This document shows positions 1 through 6,505 of a stretch of 9,531 nucleotides of DNA, piece after piece. The stretch spans positions 1 through 9,531 of the forward strand of contig DQVA01000093.1 in NCBI GenBank assembly GCA_015661965.1. Direction: 5' to 3'. A program made the translations under genes and the position numbers. The DNA is from Candidatus Bipolaricaulota bacterium (GTDB lineage Bacteria; Bipolaricaulota; Bipolaricaulia; Bipolaricaulales; Bipolaricaulaceae). The notes under the pieces are model-generated. The model was given only the letters and a program-made list of their open reading frames with translations, was not told the origin of the DNA and made no database searches. Every line of letters starts with the position of its first letter. Positions within the stretch are counted from its first letter, which is position 1.

Positions 1-233
1 CTGCCGCATCCCCCGGGAGAGATTGGCTTCCGGGGTTTCGATGAGCAGGTGGTAGTGGTTGTCCATCAGGCAATAGGCGTAGCAGCGCCAGCGATAGCGT
101 TCCACCACCTCGGCCAGGACCTCCAGGAACGCGAGGCGATCCTGGTCGTCCAAGTGGATGGGCTGCCCGGCGTTTCCCAGGAGGTGAAGTGGTAAACGGC
201 CTCCGAAAACTTTAATCGAAACGGCCTGGCCAT
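1..233 (-). pseudogene. REP-associated tyrosine transposase (Y1/HUH family), 5' part, frameshifted, cut by window edge
   Basis: The start at 233 reads MARPFRLKFSEAVYHFTS, the usual opening of REP-associated (RAYT, TnpA_REP) transposases. The match then moves to another frame near 176-182 and continues as GNAGQPIHLDDQDRLAFLEV, then CYAYCLMDNHYHLLIETPEA and LSRGMRQ to the window edge. The HYH in DNHYHLLI is the metal-binding HUH motif of this family. The catalytic tyrosine would lie beyond base 1 and cannot be seen. The family nicks and joins single-stranded DNA and is tied to REP palindromes. A single lost base (TCC-TGG-GAA where TCC-nTG-GGA-AAC is expected) explains the frame change, so this is either a dead copy or a sequence error. 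The family call is firm; whether the copy is truly inactive is not settled. Confidence 0.8.
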
Positions 234-263
234 GGCGGCAGCACAGTCAGCCACATCAAAAGT

Positions 264-296
264 AAAGGCCTGACCCCAAAGGTCAAAGGCTTGACA
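264..296. repeat. Short direct and inverted repeats at the 5' side of the transposase element
   Basis: AAAGGCCTGACC (264-275) and AAAGGCTTGACA (285-296) match at 10 of 12 positions and lie 21 bases apart, about two helical turns. Between them TGACC (271-275) and GGTCA (281-285) form an inverted repeat with the loop CCAAA. The block lies about 30 bases upstream of the transposase start. From general knowledge, similar TGACC/TTGACA-type repeats often precede Y1-type transposase genes. That this block is the element boundary or a binding site is inference. Confidence 0.45.
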
Positions 297-319
297 CACT
301 TCCCCCTTGTTGTTACTGT
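291..319 (+). promoter_or_regulatory. Candidate sigma70-type promoter for the WD40 gene
   Basis: A perfect -35 TTGACA (291-296) is followed after 17 bases by TACTGT (314-319). That hexamer keeps the key T, A and final T of a -10, and a TG one base before it (311-312) gives an extended -10 (TGT-TACTGT). The predicted start near 326 leaves a leader of about 75 bases before the WD40 gene. The -35 lies inside the repeat block of the transposase element, so the element end may supply the promoter. Confidence 0.5.
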
Positions 320-399
320 GACGTTGAGCGCCAGAACCTCTGGATCCCTTGCACGCCCGGAGAACCGGTACCTCAACGGTTGGGGGGTGACAACGGGCA

Positions 400-1422
400 A
401 TGATGCGTATGGTTGTGTGGACGCTGACAGGAATAGGGTTGCTGGTGGGCATCTTTGCTGATCGTGTCCAAGCCACAGCGGAGTGGAGCCGCCTTTCATG
501 CCCCCCTCGTACTCACTTTTCCTATTGCCTGATCGCCGAGGCCATCGGTCCCTGGCCTGTGGTGAACGCCAACTGGACGGTCTTAGGCTTGGCATACCCG
601 TGGATGGTCGAGCTTCGGGATCCTTACACGGGTGAGGTCATAGGGTCCATCGCCGCACCCGCCTTGCGGCGGTTCCTCGGTCTCCCCGCGCTTAGCCCAA
701 ATGGACGTCTTTTGGCTTCTTATCTAGACGACGGAACCCTCCAGGTGTGGGACCTCGAGACAAATCATGGGTTGATCTCATTTCGGGGTCCTGAACGTGG
801 TTCCCTGCTCGCGTTCAGCTCTGACGGGAGATTTCTGGCCGGAAGCGGATCGGATGGGAAAATCACGGTGTGGGACCTCGCTACTGGCTCACGGCTGGTG
901 TCGCTTCACCGATCCGAGGGGATGAGCCCCTTGGAGTTCAGCCCAGATGGCCGATGGTTGGTGGGGGTATCTCCCCAAACCCCTTGGTCTCACGCGGTGT
1001 GGGAGTTGCTCACCGGTCGCTTGGTCGGGGTCTTCCCTGGGCCGGTCGCGTTTCTTCCCACGGGGCAGTTCTTCAGATTAGAGGAACATGAGGTGTACTT
1101 GTTGCTGTCGGTATGGGATGGTCCGGAGGGGGAGAGGCTTCAGGAGGTAAAGGTTCCATATCCGGAGGATACGAGCTTGGTAGAGGTGAGCCCAAACTGG
1201 AAATACATCGCGTTCGGCTCGGCCGAAGGGGTGATACGAGTTTGGCATCTTGACACTGCCCGGGAGGTGACCCAACTGGACCTTAAAGCTATTTTGGGAG
1301 CGCAGCGGGAGGAGGGCCTTCGGTTGGCCGACTTGTCCTTCGATCCAACTGGGAACTTCCTTCTCACCGTGACCCGGATCTCCTCATGGCAGGTCCAAAT
1401 TCATTTATGGAACGTTGACTAG
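400..1422 (+). CDS. Exported WD40-repeat (beta-propeller) protein
   Basis: This 340-residue protein starts with a hydrophobic segment (residues 4-20) that fits a signal peptide with a possible cut near ATA (25-27). The rest is a degenerate WD40 array. Repeat ends are LQVWDLE (114-120), ITVWDLA (155-161), HAVWELL (198-204), LLSVWDG (235-241), IRVWHLD (279-285) and IHLWNVD (334-340). Each is preceded by blade strands of the type FSSDGRFLAGSGSDGKI or FSPDGRWLVGV. That fits a single six- or seven-bladed propeller, normally a protein-binding scaffold with no enzyme activity. The specific partner is unknown. GGGGGGTGA about 10 bases before ATG 400 is a plausible ribosome binding site; a second ATG follows at once at 403. 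The gene uses more A/T-ending codons than the genes at 2045-9411, a hint of separate origin. No terminator is evident after the stop. Confidence 0.8.
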   Translation: MMRMVVWTLTGIGLLVGIFADRVQATAEWSRLSCPPRTHFSYCLIAEAIGPWPVVNANWTVLGLAYPWMVELRDPYTGEVIGSIAAPALRRFLGLPALSPNGRLLASYLDDGTLQVWDLETNHGLISFRGPERGSLLAFSSDGRFLAGSGSDGKITVWDLATGSRLVSLHRSEGMSPLEFSPDGRWLVGVSPQTPWSHAVWELLTGRLVGVFPGPVAFLPTGQFFRLEEHEVYLLLSVWDGPEGERLQEVKVPYPEDTSLVEVSPNWKYIAFGSAEGVIRVWHLDTAREVTQLDLKAILGAQREEGLRLADLSFDPTGNFLLTVTRISSWQVQIHLWNVD

Positions 1423-1681
1423 GCGAACTGGGCCACTGGGGCGCTGGCTCAAGGAAGCAGGCTTAGCTCCCAGCCGTTAGCACCTGTGCCAGATAATTGA
1501 TGCAGCCCCCGGCTCATTTGCCGTCACCAGTAGGTTCGTTGGCACCGCATAGGCCTCGCTCCCCTGTCCGTCCGGCTGCGGCCTGCCGTCTTATGGACGA
1601 TCACCCTCGGCCGTAGCGCCCGTCCGGTCGTCGGTAGGCTCTGCTCCTTCTATCCCTGGAGCTGCCCCACTTTAGAGCTTG
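1423..1681. other. Stretch without a recognisable gene
   Basis: I find no convincing coding frame, RNA gene or T-tracted terminator between the WD40 stop and the transposase remnant. The minus-strand frames here are short and stop-ridden. Part of it may be the far 3' end of the decayed insertion sequence next door, but I could not define an inverted repeat or a target duplication. Confidence 0.5.
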
Positions 1682-2011
1682 TTATACCATCCCTTGGGAT
1701 AGCGTCTCGTTTATTGTGTCCGAGCGGCATGATAGCTTCCCGACCCTATTTCCGCGGAGCCAGACGGCCTTCTCTAGACCACACAGGCCGGCACCACCTC
1801 GGTCCGCCTGTTCAGCTTCGCCGTCACGCTCCAGCCGGTTCGTCGTGTAAAGATAGAAGCGGATGGCCTTGGGATGGAAGCTATTTCTCACCCACCCTTC
1901 CACCGGCTCCTGGTACTTCCCGGCCCAGCTCTTCTCTTTTGTGGGAAGGCTACCATGCCTCAAGGCCGGACACACTTCCCGGGACACTACCTTGGGACCT
2001 TCGTTTTGCAC
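1682..2011 (-). pseudogene. Decayed IS256/Mutator-type transposase, C-terminal remnant
   Basis: The minus-strand frame reads SWAGKYQEPVEGWVRNSF and then HPKAIRFYLYTTNRLER (codons ending at 1826). This is the typical W..KYPE.V..W...(Y)PK.IR.YLYTTN.LER block before the last catalytic region of IS256/Mutator transposases, with about 14 residues apparently missing between WVRN and the PKAIR segment. Right after LER the match shifts frame to VTAKLNRRTEVVP, the K..RRTKVV motif that normally follows. It then shifts again to CGLEKAVWL. Two frame changes and an internal gap make it a dead fragment; the N-terminal catalytic part is absent. Its upstream edge runs straight into the transporter gene that starts at 2029 on the other strand. 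The family call is by motif only. Confidence 0.55.
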
Positions 2012-2019
2012 GCTAAAAT
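1992..2019 (+). promoter_or_regulatory. Candidate promoter for the anion transporter
   Basis: TTGGGA (1992-1997, 4 of 6 to consensus) and TAAAAT (2014-2019, 5 of 6) are 16 bases apart, inside the edge of the transposase remnant. Transcription would start near 2026, only a few bases before the first GTG at 2029. That implies a nearly leaderless message, or use of the second GTG at 2047. Promoter prediction by eye is weak evidence. Confidence 0.35.
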
Positions 2020-2028
2020 CCTCAAGCA

Positions 2029-3369
2029 GTGGTTCACAGATCGGCTGTGTACAAGACTGCCCTGGGCACGGCGATCGCCGGGTGCGTTTATTTTTTTGCC
2101 CCGCCGGACCTCGCCGGCCCCGCCCGGAGGATGCTGGCCATCCTGGTGTGGGTGGCCTGGCTCTGGCTCACCGAGGCCTTCCCCATCTACATCGTCGCCC
2201 TGACCGTGCCCTTCCTCACCGTGGTGGCCGGCGTCCTGGACCAGCGGGAGGCGCTGGCCCCCTTCTTCCACCCCGTGGTGGCCCTCCTCCTCGGGGGGTT
2301 CATGCTCTCCTCCGCGGTGAGCAAGTACGGTCTGGACCGCCGCATCGCCCGGGCCATCGTCTCCCGGGTGGGGAACCGTCCCCTGTCGGTCATGCTGGGG
2401 GTTATGGGCACCACCGCCTTCCTCTCCATGTGGCTCTCCAACACCGCCACCACCGCCATCATGGTGGCAATCGTGGCCCCGCTGGTCGCCTCCCTGCCGG
2501 AAGGGGATCGCTTCAGGAAGGGGCTCCTCCTGTCCGTCCCCTTCTCGGCCAACGTGGGCGGCATCGGCACCCCGGTGGGCAGTACCCCCAACCCCATGGC
2601 CATAAGCTACCTGGCGGACCGGGGGGTGGACATCGGCTTCGTGGACTGGATGGTCATCTCGATCCCGCTTCAGATCATCTACCTCCTCCTGATCGCCGCG
2701 GTGATCTACGGGCTCTTTCGCCCCAAAGCGCGGGAGCTCCCCGTGGAGATCCCCGCATCGGGGAGGCCCTCCCCCAGGGAGTGGGCGGTGTTGGGGATCG
2801 GGGGGCTCACGGTGGCGCTCTGGCTCACCGGGCGCATCCACGGTATCCCGGATGGCATCGTCGCCCTGGTCCCGGCCGTCCTCCTCCTGGGCGGGGGGCT
2901 CCTGGGGACGCGGGACTTCCGGAGCATCCAGTGGGATGTGCTGGTGCTTATAGGGGGCGGGCTTTCCCTGGGAGTGGGGATGAGGGAGAGTGGCCTCAGC
3001 GCGCACATCGTGGAGAGGCTGGCCTTCAGCGGGTTGGGGCCCACGGGGGCCCTTTTGATCTTCCTCTCCCTGACGGTCCTCCTCACCACCTTCATGAGCA
3101 ACACCGCCACCGCAGCCCTGCTCATCCCGGTGGTGGGGGGCGCGGGGAGGGGACTGGGGCTGGAGGCCCTCCTGGTGATCGGGGTGGGGGTGGCGGCCTC
3201 GCTGGCCATGGCCCTACCCGTGAGCACCCCGCCCAACGCCATCGCCTACGGCCACGGGGGCATCAAGGTGAAGGAGATGGCCCTGGCTGGGGGGCTGATC
3301 ACCGCCGTATCGGTGCTGCTCACGTCCCTCCTCGGCCCCGTCTGGTGGGGGTTCCTGGGCTATGGGTGA
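2029..3369 (+). CDS. DASS/SLC13-type divalent anion:sodium symporter
   Basis: This 446-residue, very hydrophobic protein has the two-fold layout of the divalent anion:Na+ symporter family. Each half carries a Ser-Asn-Thr motif: LSNTATTA (136-143) and MSNTATAA (356-363). Each motif is followed by a Pro/Gly-rich partner: NVGGIGTPVGSTPNP (175-189) and ALPVSTPPNAIAYGHG (395-410). In solved members these loops bind substrate and Na+. About 11 membrane segments can be drawn. The family imports C4-dicarboxylates, citrate, sulfate or phosphate; the sequence does not tell me which. The start is uncertain. The open frame begins at GTG 2029, with GTG 2047 and ATG 2131 as alternatives, and none has a clear ribosome binding site. 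The ATG would cost the first helix. A transposase remnant ends just before it, so the native 5' end may have been replaced. An ExoD-like remnant overlaps its stop. Confidence 0.85.
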   Translation: MVHRSAVYKTALGTAIAGCVYFFAPPDLAGPARRMLAILVWVAWLWLTEAFPIYIVALTVPFLTVVAGVLDQREALAPFFHPVVALLLGGFMLSSAVSKYGLDRRIARAIVSRVGNRPLSVMLGVMGTTAFLSMWLSNTATTAIMVAIVAPLVASLPEGDRFRKGLLLSVPFSANVGGIGTPVGSTPNPMAISYLADRGVDIGFVDWMVISIPLQIIYLLLIAAVIYGLFRPKARELPVEIPASGRPSPREWAVLGIGGLTVALWLTGRIHGIPDGIVALVPAVLLLGGGLLGTRDFRSIQWDVLVLIGGGLSLGVGMRESGLSAHIVERLAFSGLGPTGALLIFLSLTVLLTTFMSNTATAALLIPVVGGAGRGLGLEALLVIGVGVAASLAMALPVSTPPNAIAYGHGGIKVKEMALAGGLITAVSVLLTSLLGPVWWGFLGYG

Positions 3370-3650
3370 GGGGGGCTCCGTTTCTCCAAGCTCCTCGCGG
3401 GAGGGGAAAGGGAGCTGGGGGAGCTCCTGGACGCCATGGGTAGGGGGACGACGGTGTGCGCCATGGGGGTGCTCATGATGATCCCGGTACCAACACCCTC
3501 CCCGCGGCGGCGGCACTCCTCACGGGGCTGGGGGTCCTCTACCGCGACGGGCTCTGGAGCTCCCTGGGGATCGCTTCGGGGCTGGGGCTCCTCGGGCTCT
3601 ACGGCGCCGCCTTTTGGGGGGCGTTGAGGCTGTTTCATCTGTTCCCCTGA
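3362..3650 (+). pseudogene. Short ExoD-like membrane protein gene with frame breaks
   Basis: The best coding signal crosses three frames. ATG 3362 overlaps the transporter stop by 8 bases (ATGGGTGA) and would lead into LRFSKLLAGGERELGELLDA and MGRGTTVCAMGVLMMIPVP if the G6 run at 3370-3375 had one more G. Near 3487-3495 the match moves again, to GTNTLPAAAALLTGLGVLYR, DGLWSSLGIASGLGLLGLYG and the stop at 3648-3650. NTLPA..A.LLTGLG.L.RDGL...LG resembles the C-terminal half of ExoD-type proteins (exopolysaccharide-synthesis related membrane proteins). The repaired product would be about 98 residues, half the usual length near 200. Either this is a decayed gene or both runs hide single-base sequence errors. 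The cellular role of ExoD is poorly defined, so I infer none. Confidence 0.5.
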
Positions 3651-3670
3651 TCTTCGGTTAAGATTGGGCG

Positions 3671-4176
3671 ATGTGGGTTCTCGGCATCGAGACGGCCGGC
3701 GATCGCGGGGGCGTTTCCCCTCTGGCACGAGGACGAGGGGGACGATGAGTTCCGGTTTCGGCGGACTAAATGGTCATTTCCTCTGCTTGAGCATATCCGC
3801 ACCCCCATCCACGCACAGAAGGCCGGATGTTCCGGACCGGGGATCCTCCCCACATCTCCCTTCGCCAGGATGACCCTCCACCCCGGGGATGGGAAGGGGA
3901 GGAGCCGCTCCCGCAAAAGCTGTCTTCCCTCGACTCCGAAAAGGGAATCCATACCCCCACCGCGGAGCTCCCGCAGGCATAGATTTCGGCGTGAGTGCAG
4001 TTGGGATCGGGGAAGAGGTCGGAGGTCTTCCTGAGAGCCAGGTCGCGAGCCGGCATGATTCAGCGGCGGTGCCCGTGTAATCGGCGCCAATTTGGGCGGC
4101 TCCTGGGTTCCTGGCCCGCCGCTTTCTGGCCGGGGGGATGGGGTTGGCCGCCTGTTGGCGCCTCTTTTCCCGGTAG
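3671..4176 (+). pseudogene. Heavily decayed sequence resembling tsaB (tRNA t6A modification)
   Basis: ATG 3671 reads MWVLGIETAGDRGGV, close to the usual TsaB start (VLGI[DE]T...GSVAL). After the G5 run at 3707-3711 the match shifts frame to FPLWHEDEGDDEFRFRRT and then KWSFPLLEHIRTPIHAQKAG, like the E..R..S..LLP.LE.LL..AG segment. SGPG soon after recalls GPGSFTG. Further on, GSGKRSEVFLRA (frame of 3995) recalls the DAGRGEVY motif. APGFLARRFLAGGMGLAA before the stop at 4174-4176 could be a C-terminal helix. The span of 506 bases would fit a roughly 690-base gene with deletions. TsaB is normally essential for t6A at tRNA position 37, so an intact copy should exist elsewhere. The first two blocks are reasonable; the later ones are speculative. 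Otherwise 3651-4234 holds no gene I can support. Confidence 0.35.
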
Positions 4177-4234
4177 CTGATCGCGCTGGTCAGCCTCGCT
4201 TGGCTCGCCGCGCGGGACCGATCTGGCAGGCGAC

Positions 4235-5005
4235 TCACCCCTCCGGGGGGGCCGCCAACGGGAACCGATCTTCGTCCGGGCCGATGGTGTAGGGCAGATC
4301 TAGGATTCCGTCCCCGTCCTCATCCGGCGCGGAAAAGCCCTCCCAGTAGTTGCCCCGCGCCCCGTCGTCCCAGGAGTTCCCCCCCTCGGACACGGCCGGG
4401 ATACGGCAGGACAGGAAGGAGTTCCCGTGGATTAGGTTGCCCTCGCTCCCCAGCTCCAGCTTCACCCCCAGATCACACTCCCAGAAGGTGGAGCCGGTGA
4501 GGAGCACCCCTTGGGAGCTGGTGAACCAAGCACCCACGATGCTCTTCGAGATGTACAGGCTGGAGAGTTCGATTTCGCGGGAGAAGTAGAGATGCAAGGC
4601 GTCCTCGCACTCCCGCACGGTGGTATCACGGATCTGTATTCCCTCCGACATGAACACATTGATCCCCAGGGCTGACCCCTGCACCAGGCAGCTTTCGATC
4701 CGCACGTTTCTGGCGGCCAGGACCTTGATCCCGGCCACTCTCGCCCCGCAGATCTCCACGTCCCGGATCACCACCGGCAGGGTGGTACCCTGAATGAGGA
4801 TGCCGAACTGTGCTCCGATCTCCTCGATCTTCCAACCGGCGATGATGAAGGGATCGTCGGGCAGGCCCCGGCCGGCGATCACCCCGTTTTCGTAGGTGAA
4901 GTCCGCGTTGGAGCGGATCAAGATGGGACCGCGTTCCTGCCGCTCGGCCAGCGCCCCGGGGGCCGCCAGGGCCAAAAGGACACACATAACCAGGATTCTT
5001 TTCAT
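4235..5005 (-). CDS. Secreted NosD-like right-handed beta-helix protein
   Basis: A clear signal peptide (residues 1-20, ending GALA) leads into RSNADFTYENGVIAGRGLPD and DPFIIAGWKI (31-60). This is the typical entry block 'N.FT.ENGV..G.G..DPY.I.GW.I' of NosD/PbH1 periplasmic copper-binding-like repeats. About seven short parallel beta-helix turns follow (70-205), with phrases such as RIESCLVQGSALGINVF and IQIRDTTVRECEDALHLYF. The C-terminus GNYWEGFSAPDEDGDGILDL (218-237) with PYTIGPDEDRFPL matches the usual acidic, possibly Ca-binding closing motif. Such proteins are exported; some bind carbohydrate or metal. No transporter or nitrous-oxide genes lie nearby, so a role in NosZ maturation is not supported. 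The start ATG at 5005 has AAGGGTGAT just upstream. It follows murF after a 140-base gap and may have its own promoter, although I find none convincing. At 256 residues it is a short member of the family. Confidence 0.75.
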   Translation of the reverse strand: MKRILVMCVLLALAAPGALAERQERGPILIRSNADFTYENGVIAGRGLPDDPFIIAGWKIEEIGAQFGILIQGTTLPVVIRDVEICGARVAGIKVLAARNVRIESCLVQGSALGINVFMSEGIQIRDTTVRECEDALHLYFSREIELSSLYISKSIVGAWFTSSQGVLLTGSTFWECDLGVKLELGSEGNLIHGNSFLSCRIPAVSEGGNSWDDGARGNYWEGFSAPDEDGDGILDLPYTIGPDEDRFPLAAPPEG

Positions 5006-5134
5006 CCCCGATCACCCTTGACCAGGATACGGCGGCGATTTCTGGCTTCCCAGCGCCTTTGTCCCCTGCCTGGGTAACTTGGGCTACATCCCTACGTCCC
5101 GTTCCGACCGGACATGTCCTCTCGCCTGAGCGTT

Positions 5135-5154
5135 AAAAAGGGCGGTCAGTCCGC
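5135..5154 (-). terminator. Weak candidate intrinsic terminator at the end of murF
   Basis: On the minus strand GCGG-ACTGA-CCGC is followed by CC and TTTTT (5139-5135), and the loop overlaps the murF stop codon. The stem is only 4 base pairs, all G-C, so termination would be partial at best. It would separate the sucC-S55-murF unit from the NosD-like gene. Confidence 0.25.
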
Positions 5155-6501
5155 GATCAGTGCCTCCACCGCCCGTTCCAGGGCCAGCCCCCGGGAGCCT
5201 TTGACCAGGATCAGGCTGGGCAAGCGCCCCGCCTCCTCCCTTATCTTGCCCACCAGCGCTTCCAGGTCCTCCGACTCCCCCGCCCCTGGTCCCTCCCAGG
5301 CGGAGAAGGCGGCGCACATGCGGGGCCCGTAGGCGAACAGGGCGTCCACCCCCTGCCAGCGGGCCTCCTCCACCACCTCCCGGTGATACCTCTCCTCCTC
5401 CGGGCCCAGGTCCAACATGTCCCCCAGGAGGGCCATCCGGGTCTCCACCGGCAGGTTCAGGTTCACCAGCGTCCAGAGGGCAGCCCGGGTCGAGAGGGGG
5501 TTGGCATTGTAGCAATCGTCCAGCACCCAGCCGAATGGGGCGGGGTGGAGCTGGAGGCGATGGGGCAACGGGCGGACCTTGGCCATAGCCTGCGCCGCGG
5601 CCTGAGCCGGGATCCCCAACCCCCAGGCAGCCGCCAACGCCCCGCAGGCCAGCGTGGCCACATGCCGCCCCAGGAGCTGGAGCTGGATCGCCAGTTCCCC
5701 CTCCGGGGTCACGGCCACAAACCGTACCCCTTGTGGATCATCTGCCCGCACCTCCCGGGGGGAGAAGTCCACTTCCGGGCCGCTTCCGAACCGAAGACAT
5801 ACCCCAGCGCAGCCTTTGGCCTGAGCCCGCAGCTCCGGGGAATCCCAACACACCGCCAGCACGCCCTCCTCCGGGATGGCCTCGGCCAGCTCCCACAGGG
5901 TGTCGGCCACCCCTGTCACGTTGCCCAGGGTAGCCAGATGCGCCTCCCCGGCCCCGGTGATCACCCCGGCCCAGGGACGGACCAACTGATTGAGCCGGGC
6001 GATGTCTCCCGGGGCCTCTTCCCCCAGCTCCAATACCGCGATCTCGGCATCGTTGGGGATGGACAGGATTTCCAGGGGCACTCCGATCTCGGAGTTGTAG
6101 GATTCTCGAGCCCGGAAGGTGCGATATCGCACCGCCAGCGCCGCCCCCAGGAGCTCCTTGGTGGTGGTCTTCCCGAACGAGCCGGCCACGCCGACAAACG
6201 GGATAGGCAACCGATCTCGGCGCCAGGCCGCCAGTTTCCACAGGGCGTCCTCCACATCCTCCACCAGGATCAGGTTGTGGCCTTCCCCGGGATCGTGGGC
6301 CACCAGCGCCCCCACCGCCCCGCGGGAGAAGGCCTCGCCCAGGAAGTCATGCCCGTCATGGCGACGGCCCCGAATGGCCACGAATACGTCCCCGGGGCCT
6401 ACCTTGCGGGAGTCGCACTCCGCCCCAGACGCGGAATAGGGCTCCCGGGGGCGGAGGAGCTTGGCCCCCAGCTGTTCGGCTGCCTCACGCAGGTCCCACA
6501 T
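5146..6501 (-). CDS. murF: UDP-MurNAc-tripeptide:D-Ala-D-Ala ligase (MurF), divergent
   Basis: This 451-residue protein shows the three Mur-ligase domains in order. The N-terminal domain has the substrate-recognition motif SRKVGPGDVFVAIRG (31-45). The central ATPase has the loop GSFGKTTTK (107-115), SYNSEIGVP (134-142), the Mg2+ glutamate in ELG (158) and the histidine in EAHL (188). The C-terminal domain has HRL (314-316), the MurF signature DDCYNANP (328-335), LGDMLDLG (358-366) and KGSRG (434-438). Length is normal. MurF adds D-Ala-D-Ala to the nucleotide precursor in the cytoplasm. Three usually conserved positions look changed: the carbamylated lysine (GVADTLWEL, Leu202) and both asparagines of HNxxN (HVATL, 280-284). 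It may therefore be a divergent enzyme or a paralogue. ATG 6501 lies 4 bases after the upstream stop (TAA-GGGG-ATG), with GGAGG at 6517-6513 inside the previous gene, which suggests translational coupling. Confidence 0.88.
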   Translation of the reverse strand: MWDLREAAEQLGAKLLRPREPYSASGAECDSRKVGPGDVFVAIRGRRHDGHDFLGEAFSRGAVGALVAHDPGEGHNLILVEDVEDALWKLAAWRRDRLPIPFVGVAGSFGKTTTKELLGAALAVRYRTFRARESYNSEIGVPLEILSIPNDAEIAVLELGEEAPGDIARLNQLVRPWAGVITGAGEAHLATLGNVTGVADTLWELAEAIPEEGVLAVCWDSPELRAQAKGCAGVCLRFGSGPEVDFSPREVRADDPQGVRFVAVTPEGELAIQLQLLGRHVATLACGALAAAWGLGIPAQAAAQAMAKVRPLPHRLQLHPAPFGWVLDDCYNANPLSTRAALWTLVNLNLPVETRMALLGDMLDLGPEEERYHREVVEEARWQGVDALFAYGPRMCAAFSAWEGPGAGESEDLEALVGKIREEAGRLPSLILVKGSRGLALERAVEALIAD

Positions 6502-6505
6502 CCCC

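Noticed and set aside
1987..3006. A 339-codon minus-strand open frame antisense to the transporter
   Set aside because: It is low-complexity and rich in Gly, His, Glu and Pro, a GC-driven shadow.
1863..3443. A 526-codon plus-strand open frame overlapping the transporter
   Set aside because: It is longer than the transporter frame but rich in Gly, Pro, Arg and His with no domain pattern, as expected for an alternative frame of a very GC-rich gene. The transporter frame carries clear family motifs.
3766..4056. Minus-strand frame with a Cys/His-containing segment (CTHAEIYACG)
   Set aside because: It looked briefly like a metal-binding motif, but the rest has no family pattern, and the plus-strand tsaB-like reading explains more of the stretch.
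4177..4193. Stem CTGATC / GGTCAG as a terminator between the convergent gene sets
   Set aside because: It needs a wobble pair and has no T-run on either strand.
5110..5119. Perfect 10-base palindrome GGACATGTCC upstream of the NosD-like gene
   Set aside because: Around nine such palindromes are expected by chance in a window this long, and no promoter was found to which it could act as operator.
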